DNA from: Myxococcales bacterium
GTDB taxonomy: Bacteria; Myxococcota_A; Polyangia; Polyangiales; JAFGIB01
NCBI GenBank assembly: GCA_029880325.1
Contig: JAOUOP010000051.1
Location: 1 to 56,510 of the forward strand
Reading direction: 5' to 3'
Length of the DNA stretch: 56,510 nucleotides
The notes beneath the pieces were generated by a model. It searched no databases. It was not told the origin of the DNA and worked only from the letters and a program-made list of their open reading frames with translations. The translations under genes were made by a program, and so were the position numbers. Positions 24,501 through 34,105 of this stretch are shown piece by piece. Each line of letters opens with the position of its first letter. Position 1 is the stretch's first letter.

Positions 24501-27500
24501 TCCCAGGTGGGGCACACCAAGTGTGCGGCGGGCCTGGCGGGCCTGATCAAGGCCGCCCTCGCGATCCACCACGACGTGCTTCCGCCAACCAATCACATCG
24601 ACGAGCCCACGCCCCACTACCGCCCCCGCACCAGCCCCTTCGTGTTCCGGCAAGAGCCGCGACCCTGGCTCGCGCGGCGGGCCGTCGCGGGCGTGAGCGC
24701 CATGGGCTTCGGCGGCACGAACTTCCACGCCGTGCTCGAGCGCCCGCCGTGGGGCACCACGCTCGAGCCGCCCCGATGGCCCTGCGAGCTCTTCGTCTTC
24801 CACGGCTCCGACGCGACCGTGCGCCGCGACATGCGACACCTCGCTGCCTGGCTCGCCGACTGCCCCGACGTCTCGCTGCTCGACGTGGCCTACACGGTGG
24901 CCACGAGGCGCGCCTCGGAGCCTGTGCGCGTCGCCTTCGTCGCCGCCAGTCGCGAGGAACTGCTGGAGAAGCTGGGCACGTATGATCTGGGCGAAGTGCA
25001 CGCCCGGGCGGACGCGGGACGGATCGCGTTCCTGTTCCCGGGCCAGGGCAGCCAGCGGCCGGGGATGCTCGCGGACCTGATACTCGCCTTCCCATCCCTG
25101 CGCGCCTGGCTGCCCGAAGAGCCCGAGCTGATCGAAGCGATGATGCCGCCGGGTGCCTACGACGTCGAAACGCGTCGCTTGCAGAAGGCCAGCCTGGCGG
25201 ACACCCGGCGTGCGCAACCGGCGCTCGGCGTCGTGCACCTGGCGATGGCCGATCTGCTGCGCTCGCTCGGCGTGACGCCAGACATGGTGGCAGGCCACAG
25301 CTATGGGGAACTCTCCGCGCTGGTCGTCGCCGGCAGCCTCGATGCCGCAGACCTGCTCCGGCTCTCGGGGGCCCGTGCCGCAGCCATTCTCGAAGCGCTC
25401 GGCGAGGATCCGGGCACGATGGCCGCCGTCTCGGCGCCGATGGACGAACTCGAGCGCATCACGCTGCCTCCGGGCGTGACCGTGGCCAACCACAACGCAC
25501 CCGAGCAAGTCGTGATCACGGGCCCCACTGCTGCCATCGAACGCGCGATCGCGACGCTCGCCGAGGCCGGCCTCTCGGCGCGCCCGATCCCGGTCGCCTG
25601 CGCCTTCCACAGCCCCGCCCTGGCCCCGGCGGTGGACGCCTTTCGGCGCGCACTGAGTGCGGTCGCGTGCCGACCGCCCGCGCTGTCCGTCTGGTCGAAC
25701 GTGACCGGGCAACCTCACGCCGACGACGGTGACGCCATCCGCGCACTGCTCGCGGAGCAGCTGGTGAGGCCCGTGCGTTTCGTGGACCAGGTGCGGGACA
25801 TGTATGCGGCCGGTGCCCGCACCTTCGTCGAGGTGGGTCCGGGAAGCGTGCTGAGCCAGCTAGTGGGCGCCGTCCTCGGCGACTCGCCCCATCGCGTCGT
25901 TACGCTGGACCGCGCAGGTCGGCACGGGCTGCGATCGTGGCTGGAGGCGATGGCGGAGCTGGCCGTGATGGACCTGGGTCTGGACGTGGCGCAGCTCTTC
26001 GCGGGACGCCGCACTCGATGGCTGGACTTCGACACCGAGGCTCCGGCCGCGTCCCCTATGGCCTGGGTCGTGGACGGGCAGCACGCCCGCCCTCTACACG
26101 GCCCGATTCCCAACGAGGCGCTCAAGCCCACCGACGGCCCCGTGCTGAGCGGCTTGGCCGAGGCCGGGCACGCGGGGCGGGCACGCGAGCAGCACGTGGT
26201 CGAATACCTGCGCAGCATGCGAGAGCTGGCCGAGGCCCAGCGCCAGGTGATGGTGAGCTACCTGGGCGGTGCGGGCGCACCCCAGGCACTGCCGGAGCCG
26301 GCCACGACGTCGACGGCACCGCCGCTGGCGAGCCTCCCAGCGGAAGCCGCACCCGGCGGGCCAGGCGCCGCCCTGGACGATCCGGTCGAAGCGCTGGTGG
26401 AACTCATCGCCGAGCGCACGGGCTATCCCACGGAGATGCTCGAGGGGCATCTGGACCTGGAAGCGGACCTGGGAATCGACTCGATCAAGCGGGTCGAGAT
26501 CATGGGGACGCTGGGCGAGCGCCACGCTCTGTGGCCGGACCAGGCAGAGCACGACCAGTCTGAGCTCTTGGAAGATCTCGCCGAGCTGCGCACCATCGAC
26601 GCCATCGCCGAGTGGCTTAGGGCCCACATGGGCGATGGCAGCGTCGAACCCGCTGCTCGGGCGTCGGCCACCGAGTCACCTGCAGCGGCCGACGACGAGC
26701 CGGAGATCGTCCGGCTGGTGCCGGAGGTTGTCGAGCTACAGCCGCTGGCGGCGACGCCGACCACCGATCCGCCCCACTACGCCATCGTGGTGGACGCCCT
26801 GGGGGTGGCTGACCACCTGACGTCGCGGCTGTCGGCCGAGGGCGCCCGCGTCTCGGCCTGGCAACGGGACGAAGGCATGCCGCCGGGCGCCACCGCGGTG
26901 GTCGATCTGGGTGCGCTCGATCCGCAGGACGAAGATCCTGCGAGATCGGTCTTCGAGCGGGCGCGCGCGGCGACCGCCGAAACCGCCCTCTACGCGGTCG
27001 CCACCGCCCTCGGTGGCGATTTCGGCACGGCCACGCCGAGCCCGACGGCCCGGGGTGTGGGTGTGGCGGGCCTGGTCCGGAGCCTGGCCGCCGAGCGCAC
27101 CGAACTCGGTGTGCGCATCGTGGACCTCGACCTGAAGCAAGCACCCGACGTGCTGGCCACGCAGCTCCACGGCGAGCTCGGCGCGATCGCACCGGGTCTG
27201 CTGGAGGTGGGCCACCGCGCCGGCCGGCGCGTCACCTGGCGCCCGGTTGCAGCCCCGCGCCCGAGCGAGCAAGTCACCCCGCTCGGACCCGACGACGTCG
27301 TTCTTCTGATCGGTGGCGCGCGAGGCATCACCGCTCGAGTAGCGATCGCCCTGGCACGGCGCTTCGGGTGCAGACTCGAGCTGGCCGGCCGCTCACCGCT
27401 GCCGAGCGTCGAGGAGGATCCGGCCGAGGCCGCCTGCGCCGATCGAGCCGCCTTGCGGCGCCACTTTTCGGCGACAGGTGCACGACCACCGGAGATCGAG

Positions 27501-28124
27501 GCGCGCTGCGACCGGATCCTGGCACAGAGGGAAGTGCGGCAGACCCTCTCGGAGATCCGAGCGAGCGGAGCTCCGGTCGGCTACCACACGCTCGACGTGC
27601 GCAACGGCAGCGCGGTCAGTGAACTGATGCGAACGGTGCAGGCACGCCACGGCCGGCTCGACGCCGTCATCCACGCGGCCGGCGTCATCGACGATCGGCG
27701 CATCGAGCACAAGGAGCCGGAGGCCTTTGCCCGGGTCTACGATACGAAGGTGCAGGCCGCGCGCGCGATCGCCAGCGCGCGCCCACCGGGCGTCCGCCTG
27801 GTCGCCTTCTTCTCCAGCGTATCGGCGGTGTTCGGCAATCGCGGTCAGACCGATTACGCCGCCGCCAACGACGTCATGGATCACATCGCCAGATCCCAGG
27901 ACGGAGCCGAAGGCACCCGCTTCGTGTCGATCAACTGGGGGCCATGGTGCGGCGTGGGGATGGTGGACGAATCGCTGGCGCGTCACTACCGCGCGCGGGG
28001 CGTCGCGCTGATTCCCGCCGCGGCTGGAGCACAGGCCTGCCTCGATGAGCTGGTCTGCGGCAACGCCAGCCAGGTCGTGCTGATGGCGGCGCCGGCGCCG
28101 CGGCTGGCGCAGGCAGCAGAGTGA
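21546..28124 (+). CDS. Type I PKS/PUFA-synthase-like protein: NMO-NMO-KS-AT-ACP-KR
   Basis: A 2192-residue protein from ATG 21546 (METIIGISPLG). Residues 1-230 and about 260-620 are two nitronate-monooxygenase/PfaD-like enoyl reductase regions, each with a GSE-x-GG motif (IAQGSESGGRVGQ near 109, FEGSECGGHVGPR near 403). The KS is at about 630-1060 with DAACGSS (Cys near 812), EAHGTGT and GHTKCAAG, all catalytic residues present. The AT is at about 1157-1450 with GHSYGELSA and CAFHS. One ACP has LGIDSIKRVEI (Ser near 1646), the wording typical of PUFA synthases. The KR is at about 1920-2185 with GGARGITA and the FSS-S/TDYAAAND residues. One ACP, no DH and no chain-length factor differ from PfaA. 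It is an iterative enzyme working with PKS2. Confidence 0.9.
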   Translation: METIIGISPLGRPDATLVLALQRAGALGVFDLRWRDQLPPLPSALEGFGVLLDCSRPAPTLPPSATTLVLSGPSLLPAAIRSGRRLLVQVRSVREAEEAEALEPDGLIAQGSESGGRVGQETAFVLLQRLVARAAAPVWLQGGVGEHTAAAAVVGGAQGVVVDSQLSLLRESTLDDMLRKRISFMDGSDTRVVCGHRVHVRAGTILPHEEAELHRQIASGDDLLPVGQDITVASDFARSYGTTSATVRALTRAISSHLRQARTHRPLSPNGRCSPVGAAYYPIAQGPMTRVSDQPSFAAAVAGAGALPFVALSVLEADAARALLTETAQLLGDRSWGVGILGFAPVELREQQLEVLRELRPPVVLIAGGRPSQTRVLEQAGISCFLHVPSPGLLDLFLREGARNFVFEGSECGGHVGPRSSFALWQSVVERLLSLDDVERLNLYFAGGIHDARSAAMVAAMAAPLCARGARVGVLMGTAYLFTHEAVACGAITDKFQEVARSCDGTALLHTAPGHATRTAHSPYVDSFRDHADALEGRDMEPRQRWARLEELNLGRLRIATKGLRHGEAGPESVSATEQWRDGLYMMGQVAALRSSTLSLAELHAEVSEGSQALLAEALQSHPGQQTACPDDIAIVGMACIFADAPDKETFFRNVLAGHDAVAEVPSTRWDPKRYYGSGPGQIPSRWGAFIPEIVFEPSRYGIPPKSLASIDPAQLLSLQVVDRALRDAGIDPAHFDGERTSVFFGADAGIDLSARYSLRAFYPQLLGELPEALDRHLPSFTEDTFAGVLANVIAGRASNRLDLGGTNYAVDAACGSSLAAVQVACRELLSGDSDVALAGGADLHNSVYDYMLFASAQALSPTGRCRVFDAKADGTTLGEGVGALVLKRLSDARRDGDRVYAVIKAVGAASDGRARGLTAPTIKGQGRALRRAYDRAGIAPSELGLLEAHGTGTAVGDRVELTALTELLLDDGAAAGRCTLGSVKSQVGHTKCAAGLAGLIKAALAIHHDVLPPTNHIDEPTPHYRPRTSPFVFRQEPRPWLARRAVAGVSAMGFGGTNFHAVLERPPWGTTLEPPRWPCELFVFHGSDATVRRDMRHLAAWLADCPDVSLLDVAYTVATRRASEPVRVAFVAASREELLEKLGTYDLGEVHARADAGRIAFLFPGQGSQRPGMLADLILAFPSLRAWLPEEPELIEAMMPPGAYDVETRRLQKASLADTRRAQPALGVVHLAMADLLRSLGVTPDMVAGHSYGELSALVVAGSLDAADLLRLSGARAAAILEALGEDPGTMAAVSAPMDELERITLPPGVTVANHNAPEQVVITGPTAAIERAIATLAEAGLSARPIPVACAFHSPALAPAVDAFRRALSAVACRPPALSVWSNVTGQPHADDGDAIRALLAEQLVRPVRFVDQVRDMYAAGARTFVEVGPGSVLSQLVGAVLGDSPHRVVTLDRAGRHGLRSWLEAMAELAVMDLGLDVAQLFAGRRTRWLDFDTEAPAASPMAWVVDGQHARPLHGPIPNEALKPTDGPVLSGLAEAGHAGRAREQHVVEYLRSMRELAEAQRQVMVSYLGGAGAPQALPEPATTSTAPPLASLPAEAAPGGPGAALDDPVEALVELIAERTGYPTEMLEGHLDLEADLGIDSIKRVEIMGTLGERHALWPDQAEHDQSELLEDLAELRTIDAIAEWLRAHMGDGSVEPAARASATESPAAADDEPEIVRLVPEVVELQPLAATPTTDPPHYAIVVDALGVADHLTSRLSAEGARVSAWQRDEGMPPGATAVVDLGALDPQDEDPARSVFERARAATAETALYAVATALGGDFGTATPSPTARGVGVAGLVRSLAAERTELGVRIVDLDLKQAPDVLATQLHGELGAIAPGLLEVGHRAGRRVTWRPVAAPRPSEQVTPLGPDDVVLLIGGARGITARVAIALARRFGCRLELAGRSPLPSVEEDPAEAACADRAALRRHFSATGARPPEIEARCDRILAQREVRQTLSEIRASGAPVGYHTLDVRNGSAVSELMRTVQARHGRLDAVIHAAGVIDDRRIEHKEPEAFARVYDTKVQAARAIASARPPGVRLVAFFSSVSAVFGNRGQTDYAAANDVMDHIARSQDGAEGTRFVSINWGPWCGVGMVDESLARHYRARGVALIPAAAGAQACLDELVCGNASQVVLMAAPAPRLAQAAE

Positions 28125-28131
28125 GCGCGGC

Positions 28132-31100
28132 GTGGGCGAGCCAATAGCCATCGTGGGCATGGCCTGCATCTTCCCGGGGGCACCGACCCTACAGGCCTAT
28201 TGGGACAATATCGTCTCGGCGCGCGACGCCGTCACGAGTGTGCCAGCCCACCGCCTCGACCGCCGCCTCTACGGTGAAGCGGGCGAGGTTGCGTCGTTTC
28301 AGTGTTGGCGTGGCGGCTTCGTCGACGAGCACGCCGTCTTCTCTCCCCTCGACTACGGCATCATGCCCGTGGCGGCGCGCCAGGCGGAGCCCGACCAGCT
28401 GCTGGCCCTGAGGGTGGCGGACGCGGCGCTGCGTGACACCGGCCTCGGTGCCGAGAGCCTGCCGCGAAGCCGCACCGGCGTGATCCTGGGAAAGGGCAAC
28501 TACGCGGGCGCAGCCCAGCTTCGCCTGCAACACCGACTCAAGGGTGGGGCGCAGCTGGTGCAGGCGCTCGAGGATCTGCTGCCCTCGGTGAGCCCGCAGG
28601 AACTCGCGCGCGTGAAGCGAGAGCTCCTCGACCAGCTCGACGCCCCACGGGCTGACGGCATGATCGGCGTGGTGCCAAACCTCACTGCATCGCGCATCGC
28701 GAGCCATCATGACTTCGGCGGCGCCGCGTACACGGTGGATGCGGCGTGCGCCAGCTCGCTGTTGGCTGTCGAACACGCGTGTCGAGAGCTGAACACGGGC
28801 AACGCGGACATGATGCTCTGTGGCGGCGTGCACATGTCTCCGCTGGAGGTGTTTTGGGGCGTGTTCACGGGGCTCGGCGCCCTCAGCAAGTCGGAGCAGA
28901 TCCGCCCCTTCGACGCGCGCGCGGACGGTCTCCTGATCGGGGAGGGCATCGGGATCCTGGTCCTGCGCCGCCTCGAGGACGCCCTTGGGGCCGGCCAACG
29001 CGTGTACGCCGTGATCCAGGGCGCCGGCAGCAGCAGTGACGGTCGCGGCACCAGCCTGATGAGTCCGAACGTCGAGGGCCAGGTGGCGGCGGTCGAGAAC
29101 GCCTGGACCCGGTCCGGTCTGGACCCGGCAGACGTCGGCCTGCTTGAGGCTCACGGCACCGGCACACCCACCGGCGACGCAGCAGAAGTCGAGACCATGC
29201 GCCGTTGCTTCGGCGAGAGACGGGGCGCGCCGACTGCCGTAGTGGGGTCGGTGAAGTCCATGATCGGCCACGCCATGCCCGCAGCCGGAGCAGCGGGGCT
29301 GATCAAGGCGGCGATGGCGGTCCACCATAGGCTCTTGCCCCCGACGCTCCACTGTGAGCGCCCGCGCGAAGATCTGGCGAGCACCCGCTTCGCACCGATC
29401 GAGGGGGCGCGGCCGTGGAGCGACGACCGCCGCCTGGCTGCGGTCAGCGCCTTCGGCTTCGGCGGCGTCAACGCCCACCTGGTGCTCACCGCGCCACCGC
29501 GGTCGAGGGTGCGTGCCCGCACGAGCAGCCCTACGGCCGCGGCGCCCGAGCCCCTGCGCATCGGCGCCCGGGACGTGTCGGAGTTGCTGACGCGTCTCGA
29601 TCACGGCGAGGCCGGTGGCGAAGGTCCGGTTCGGCTGGCGCTAGTGGACCCGACGCCCGAGCGCATGGCCAAGGTGCGGCGCCTGGTGGAGCAGCAGAGG
29701 CCCCTGTCGGGGCGCCTGGGCTTCTACTTCGCCCCCGAGCAAGGGCAGCTCGGGCGGGGTGGCAAGCTCGCACTGCTGTTTCCGGGCTTCGACGCCCACT
29801 TCCAGCCCCGAATTGACGACGTGGCCGAGCACTTCGAGCTGGTGCTGCCGAGCTTGCGAGCCGACCGCAGCCTGGAGGACTGGGGCACGGCCATCACCCG
29901 GATCAACCTGCTGCTGCACGCGGCGCTCGCCGAGCTCGGTGTTCAGGCCGACGTGGTGGCGGGACACAGCGTGGGCGAGTGGAGTGCCATGGTGGCCGCC
30001 GGGATCCTCACGCCCGACGAGCTGCACGGCGCCATGGGGCGGGTGCAGCCCGGTACGGTGCCGTTGCCCGACGTCCACGTCACCGCGGTGCCCGCCGCTG
30101 CCGAGCGGGTGCGAACGCTGCTCGCTTCCTTGCCGGCGCTGGAGATCTCCCACGACAACTGCCCCCACCAGACGATCGTGTGCGGACCGCCCAGCGCCAT
30201 GGAGACCGCCCGCGAGCAGCTCGCATCGGCCGGCCTCACCTGTCGACGCCTACCCTTCGACGGAGGCGTGCACAGCTCCCACTACGCCGCCTTCGCCGAG
30301 ACTCATCGTGCGGCCGTCGAGCAGATGCGGGTGTCCCCGGCTCGCGTGCCGGCCTACTCGGCGACGACCTGCGCGATCTACCCGTCCGAGCCTGCAGCAG
30401 TGCGGGCGCTGTGGGTCGAGCACCTGTTCAAGCCGGTGCGCTTCCGCGAGCTGGTGGAGGAGCTGTACGCGCAGGGCGTCCGAGTCTTCGTCGAGGTCGG
30501 AACCGGCAGCCTGGTGAGCTTCGTCGAAGACACGTTACGAGGACGGCCCCACGCCGCGATTCGCTCCAACACCCCCAATCGTGCAGGCCTTGAGGAGCTG
30601 ACCCGCGCGGCCTGCGCCCTCTGGGTCGAGGGCCTGGAGATCGACTTCTCGCGCCTGTGCCACGCAGAGTCCGGTGCGACGGCGGCGCCGCAGACCCCGG
30701 GTCTCAGCCTCGCGCTGTCGCTCGGGGTGCCTCTGGCCCGCTTCGAGCGTCCCCTGGCCACCTGGGGACCGCCGTCTGAGCCGCCACGCGACCAGACGAG
30801 CGACCCGCTGCTGACTATGCTCGACGACAACCTCAGGCACCTGGCCGAAGCCCAGCAAAACGTCGCAGCCGCGGCAGCTCACCGATGGAGCCCGGCCACG
30901 AAATCGGCGCCCCCCGAATCGAGACCGCGTCCGAGACACGCGCTCCCCCCTCCGACACGGGTGCGAAGGCTGGGGCTCGATACCCTGCCCGAGCTGATCG
31001 ATCACGCCTTCTATCGCCAGCGCGAAGGCTGGCCGCACGTCGCCGACCTGCGCCCGGTGGTGCCGCTGACGGCGCTGATCGAGGTCATGGCCGAAGTGGC

Positions 31101-32118
31101 CCGACAGCTGTCGCCGGGGCGGCTGGTCGTGGGCATGGAGCGCATCTGGGCACGGCGCTGGCTGGACGTGCCGGAGCCGCTGGACGTGCCGATCCACCAT
31201 CGTGCCCTCGACGACACCCGGCTCGAGGTGCGAGTGGGCGACTACACCCAGGCCATCGTAGAGCTGGGAGCAGGCTACCCGCGACCACCGGACCTCACCG
31301 CCCTCGATCGCTGCGAGCTGGGCCCAGCGCCGATGCAGGCCGCGGACGTCTATGATGAGCACTGGATGTTCCACGGGCCCGCCTACCAGGGCATCCAGCG
31401 CCTCGATGGCATCTCCCCGACGGGCATCCAGGGGACGCTGCGGTGTGGCCCAGCGCTGGGCGCCTTGCTAGACAACGCCGGCCAGCTGTTCGGCCTGTGG
31501 ATCGCGACGCAGACCCAGCACGACCGCCTGGCCATGCCGACGCGCGTGCGACGCATCCAGTTCCACGGTCCACAGCCCCCCCCGGGCACTCAAGTCGCTT
31601 GCCGCGTACACATCGGTGAAATGAAGCCGCGCAGCGGACGTTGCGACTTCACGCTCACCGCGCACGGCCAACGCTGGGTGACCGTGACCGGCTGGCAAGA
31701 CGCGCGTTTCCCGGTGCAAGGCCGGCTCTGGGACGTGGCGCTGTGGCCCGAGCGTCACACCCTCGCCGAGCCTCGCGACGCCGCCACGGTGGTGTTGGCC
31801 GATGACTTCGAGGGCATGGCGCTGCTCGACTACCTGGAGGGCCGCTACCTGCGCCGAAGCGAGCGCGAGGGCCTGCGCGGCTTGTCGCCGCGCGCGCGCC
31901 GGCACGCCCTGCTTGAGCGGGTGGCGGCCAAGGACGCGGTCCGCCACTTCCTGTGGCGAGGCAAGCAGGGCGACACCTTCCCTGCCGAGGTCACCTTGCG
32001 TCACGTGGCTGCAGGTCACTACGAGGTGACCCAACCTGCAACGCTGACAGTGCGCACTGAACAGCAAACTGGCAGTGTGCAAGCACGCGTGGAACTTCCA
32101 CCTGAAGCGAGATCCTGA
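28132..32118 (+). CDS. Type I PKS: KS-AT-DH with C-terminal PPTase-like domain
   Basis: A 1328-residue protein starting at GTG eight bases after PKS1. The KS (1-440) has DAACASS (Cys near 204), EAHGTGT and GHAMPAAG. The AT (about 540-800) has GHSVGEWSA; its usual FHS is GVHSS. A double-hotdog dehydratase (about 945-1225) has DHAFYRQREGW-x-H with P downstream, WMFHGPAYQG, and LDNAGQLFGLW, whose Asp and Gln fit the second half-site. The last 90 residues (YLRRSEREGL, then RVAAKDAVRHFLW, then FPAEVTLRHVAAGHYEV) match the tail of 4'-phosphopantetheinyl transferases and could activate the carrier proteins of the cluster. There is no ACP or KR inside, so it must use the ACP of PKS1 or the free ACPs. 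Confidence 0.88.
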   Translation: MGEPIAIVGMACIFPGAPTLQAYWDNIVSARDAVTSVPAHRLDRRLYGEAGEVASFQCWRGGFVDEHAVFSPLDYGIMPVAARQAEPDQLLALRVADAALRDTGLGAESLPRSRTGVILGKGNYAGAAQLRLQHRLKGGAQLVQALEDLLPSVSPQELARVKRELLDQLDAPRADGMIGVVPNLTASRIASHHDFGGAAYTVDAACASSLLAVEHACRELNTGNADMMLCGGVHMSPLEVFWGVFTGLGALSKSEQIRPFDARADGLLIGEGIGILVLRRLEDALGAGQRVYAVIQGAGSSSDGRGTSLMSPNVEGQVAAVENAWTRSGLDPADVGLLEAHGTGTPTGDAAEVETMRRCFGERRGAPTAVVGSVKSMIGHAMPAAGAAGLIKAAMAVHHRLLPPTLHCERPREDLASTRFAPIEGARPWSDDRRLAAVSAFGFGGVNAHLVLTAPPRSRVRARTSSPTAAAPEPLRIGARDVSELLTRLDHGEAGGEGPVRLALVDPTPERMAKVRRLVEQQRPLSGRLGFYFAPEQGQLGRGGKLALLFPGFDAHFQPRIDDVAEHFELVLPSLRADRSLEDWGTAITRINLLLHAALAELGVQADVVAGHSVGEWSAMVAAGILTPDELHGAMGRVQPGTVPLPDVHVTAVPAAAERVRTLLASLPALEISHDNCPHQTIVCGPPSAMETAREQLASAGLTCRRLPFDGGVHSSHYAAFAETHRAAVEQMRVSPARVPAYSATTCAIYPSEPAAVRALWVEHLFKPVRFRELVEELYAQGVRVFVEVGTGSLVSFVEDTLRGRPHAAIRSNTPNRAGLEELTRAACALWVEGLEIDFSRLCHAESGATAAPQTPGLSLALSLGVPLARFERPLATWGPPSEPPRDQTSDPLLTMLDDNLRHLAEAQQNVAAAAAHRWSPATKSAPPESRPRPRHALPPPTRVRRLGLDTLPELIDHAFYRQREGWPHVADLRPVVPLTALIEVMAEVARQLSPGRLVVGMERIWARRWLDVPEPLDVPIHHRALDDTRLEVRVGDYTQAIVELGAGYPRPPDLTALDRCELGPAPMQAADVYDEHWMFHGPAYQGIQRLDGISPTGIQGTLRCGPALGALLDNAGQLFGLWIATQTQHDRLAMPTRVRRIQFHGPQPPPGTQVACRVHIGEMKPRSGRCDFTLTAHGQRWVTVTGWQDARFPVQGRLWDVALWPERHTLAEPRDAATVVLADDFEGMALLDYLEGRYLRRSEREGLRGLSPRARRHALLERVAAKDAVRHFLWRGKQGDTFPAEVTLRHVAAGHYEVTQPATLTVRTEQQTGSVQARVELPPEARS

Positions 32119-32399
32119 TGAGCGACGAGGGCGCACGACGCGCACTGTTGGCGGTGCTCGAAGAGGTCGTAGGGGAGGGATTCCTGGACGACCTCCCGGC
32201 CAACGCCTCCATCTACTTTGACTTGGAACTCGAGAGCCTGGAGCTGATAACCTTACTTGAGCTACTTCTTGAGCGTTTTGGGATAGAGCCCGATGTACTA
32301 AACGATCGCGGGGGCCTCGATGTGGGCAAGCTCGAGTGTCTTACACTCGATGCACTCTTGCTGCATATTCAAGCTACAAAGGCGCATCGATCAGGCTGA
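32118..32399 (+). CDS. Acyl carrier protein (ACP2)
   Basis: A 93-residue protein. Its ATG shares a base with the PKS2 stop (TGATG), so translation is coupled. IYFDLELESLELITLLELLL has the phosphopantetheine serine in LESL near residue 40, followed by ERFGIEPDV and a leucine-rich end. It differs from ACP1 and ACP3. It lies between PKS2 and the acyl-AMP ligase, so it probably accepts the chain from PKS2 or from the ligase. Confidence 0.82.
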   Translation: MSDEGARRALLAVLEEVVGEGFLDDLPANASIYFDLELESLELITLLELLLERFGIEPDVLNDRGGLDVGKLECLTLDALLLHIQATKAHRSG

Positions 32400-32416
32400 A
32401 CGGAGCCCACCGGACC

Positions 32417-34105
32417 ATGAAGACGCTCGACATTGCGGCAACGTTGGCGGAAGCCATTCTCAACAATAGTGAACGAGACTCCCCGGGTTTCACTTTTGTC
32501 GACGGCCGAGCTTCCGCGCAAGATGTTACATGGCGGCAACAGGGGATGTCTGTTCTGGCACTCGCAGCGACGCTTCATCGTATCGGCCTTGCGAAAGGGG
32601 ACAGAGTAGCCCTAACGCTCAAGGACCCCCACGACTTCGTCGACGTGTTTCTCGCGTGCGTAGTTCGCGGGATCCTGCCAGTCCCACTTGCTCCAGCTCC
32701 CACTTTTGGGGACGCGCAGACATACATGGAGCACCTGAGGCTCATGTTGTCCGCCGCGGAATGCAGTCACCTCATCACCGCTTCTGACGAGGCCTCAAGC
32801 TTGGTTAGCTTCGGAGCATCCTCGCCTGGCTTTCCAAGGGTGATCGCGGTTTCGTGGTTGCGGGAGAATCGGACGCGTGCCGACGACTCCATGCCCACGA
32901 TTGGGCCTCACGATCCCTGCTTCATTCAGTTCAGTTCGGGCTCCACATACTCGCCGAAGGGGGTGGTGATTTCTCATCGCAACCTAGTCAGCAATTGCCG
33001 GGCAACTCACGAGCGCCTTGACAGCGATCCGGAGGCGGACGTTGGTGTCAATTGGTTGCCGCTATACCACGACATGGGATTGATCGGTTCCGTGGTCACG
33101 CCGACCCTTTCCGCCGGGCGCCAGGTGCTGATCCCCACCCAAGCCTTCGCCGCGCGTCCAGGAATCTGGTTGAAGGCGGTCCACGATCATGGCGGCACAA
33201 TCAGCGCCACAAACAATTTCGGACTCCGCGCAGCGACAAAGCGCCCCCCACGCGTGGAGAGGCTCGATCTCCGGCGCCTTCGTGCGGTGATCGTCGGCGG
33301 TGAACAAGTGAATCACACGACTGTTTCGAGCTTTGTTCACAGATTTGCATCGTCGGGTCTTCGAGCAGAGGCTCTGTGCGCAGCGTACGGCCTGGCAGAG
33401 GCCACATTATGCGTCGCGTCCCAAAGCCCGCGTGCACGACCCCGTGTCGTTCGGGTAGACCCCAATCGCAACCATCTCGGTGCCGTGGAGCCCACAAGCC
33501 GTTCTGCTGGACACCCAGTGGTGGGATGCGGCAGCGCTCTCAAGGGGCACCAGATTACTATTCGAGATCAAGCGGGTGGATTGCTGAAGGAAAATGAGAT
33601 CGGTGAGATCTGGGTGCAGGGGCCAAGCGTAACGGCGGGATATTGGGGGTCGGGAGGCGTGCGAGAACACCCCCTCTCCGGTGGCTGGCTCAGGACTGGC
33701 GACTTGGGTTTCTTGAACGGCGAGGCCGAGCTGTTCGTTGTCGGGCGTGTCAAGGAGATTGTTATCGTTGCTGGGCGCAACTACGCTCCCCACGGCATAG
33801 AGCACGAAGTAGAAAGAATCGAAGGCGTGCGGCCAGAGCGCGTTGCAGCCTTTTCGGTGGGTTCCGTGCAGGGGGATGAGCTGGTGGTCGCCTTCGAGTG
33901 CAGGAACCCAACGAAAGTAGACGGGCTTGCCCGAAAGGTGAGGATGACCCTCGCAACCCGCCTGGGCTTACGCCCTCGAGAGGTCATTGTGATGCCACCC
34001 TGGACCTTGCCGATGACGACCAGCGGCAAGGTCCAGCGACTCAAAACGAAGGCGGCGTACGATGCCGGGCTACTGCCTCGTTTGAACACAATAGAGGCGC
34101 AGTGA
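32417..34105 (+). CDS. Fatty acyl-AMP ligase (FAAL)-like enzyme
   Basis: A 562-residue protein from ATG 32417, 17 bases after ACP2. It has the adenylation motifs FSSGSTYSPKGVVISH (about 172), WLPLYHDMGLIGS (about 213, typical of FAAL and related ligases), YGLAEAT (about 323), GWLRTGDLGF (about 422) and the C-terminal GKVQRLK lysine near 537. It activates an acid as the acyl-adenylate with ATP and hands it to an acyl carrier protein, here ACP2 or ACP3. The insertion that distinguishes FAALs from CoA ligases cannot be confirmed by eye. The stop overlaps the ACP3 start by four bases. Confidence 0.87.
   Translation: MKTLDIAATLAEAILNNSERDSPGFTFVDGRASAQDVTWRQQGMSVLALAATLHRIGLAKGDRVALTLKDPHDFVDVFLACVVRGILPVPLAPAPTFGDAQTYMEHLRLMLSAAECSHLITASDEASSLVSFGASSPGFPRVIAVSWLRENRTRADDSMPTIGPHDPCFIQFSSGSTYSPKGVVISHRNLVSNCRATHERLDSDPEADVGVNWLPLYHDMGLIGSVVTPTLSAGRQVLIPTQAFAARPGIWLKAVHDHGGTISATNNFGLRAATKRPPRVERLDLRRLRAVIVGGEQVNHTTVSSFVHRFASSGLRAEALCAAYGLAEATLCVASQSPRARPRVVRVDPNRNHLGAVEPTSRSAGHPVVGCGSALKGHQITIRDQAGGLLKENEIGEIWVQGPSVTAGYWGSGGVREHPLSGGWLRTGDLGFLNGEAELFVVGRVKEIVIVAGRNYAPHGIEHEVERIEGVRPERVAAFSVGSVQGDELVVAFECRNPTKVDGLARKVRMTLATRLGLRPREVIVMPPWTLPMTTSGKVQRLKTKAAYDAGLLPRLNTIEAQ

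Noticed and set aside
22587..25718. 1043-codon minus-strand frame
   Set aside because: Shadow of the PKS1 gene in GC-rich DNA; its translation is Arg/Gly/His/Ala-rich without domains.
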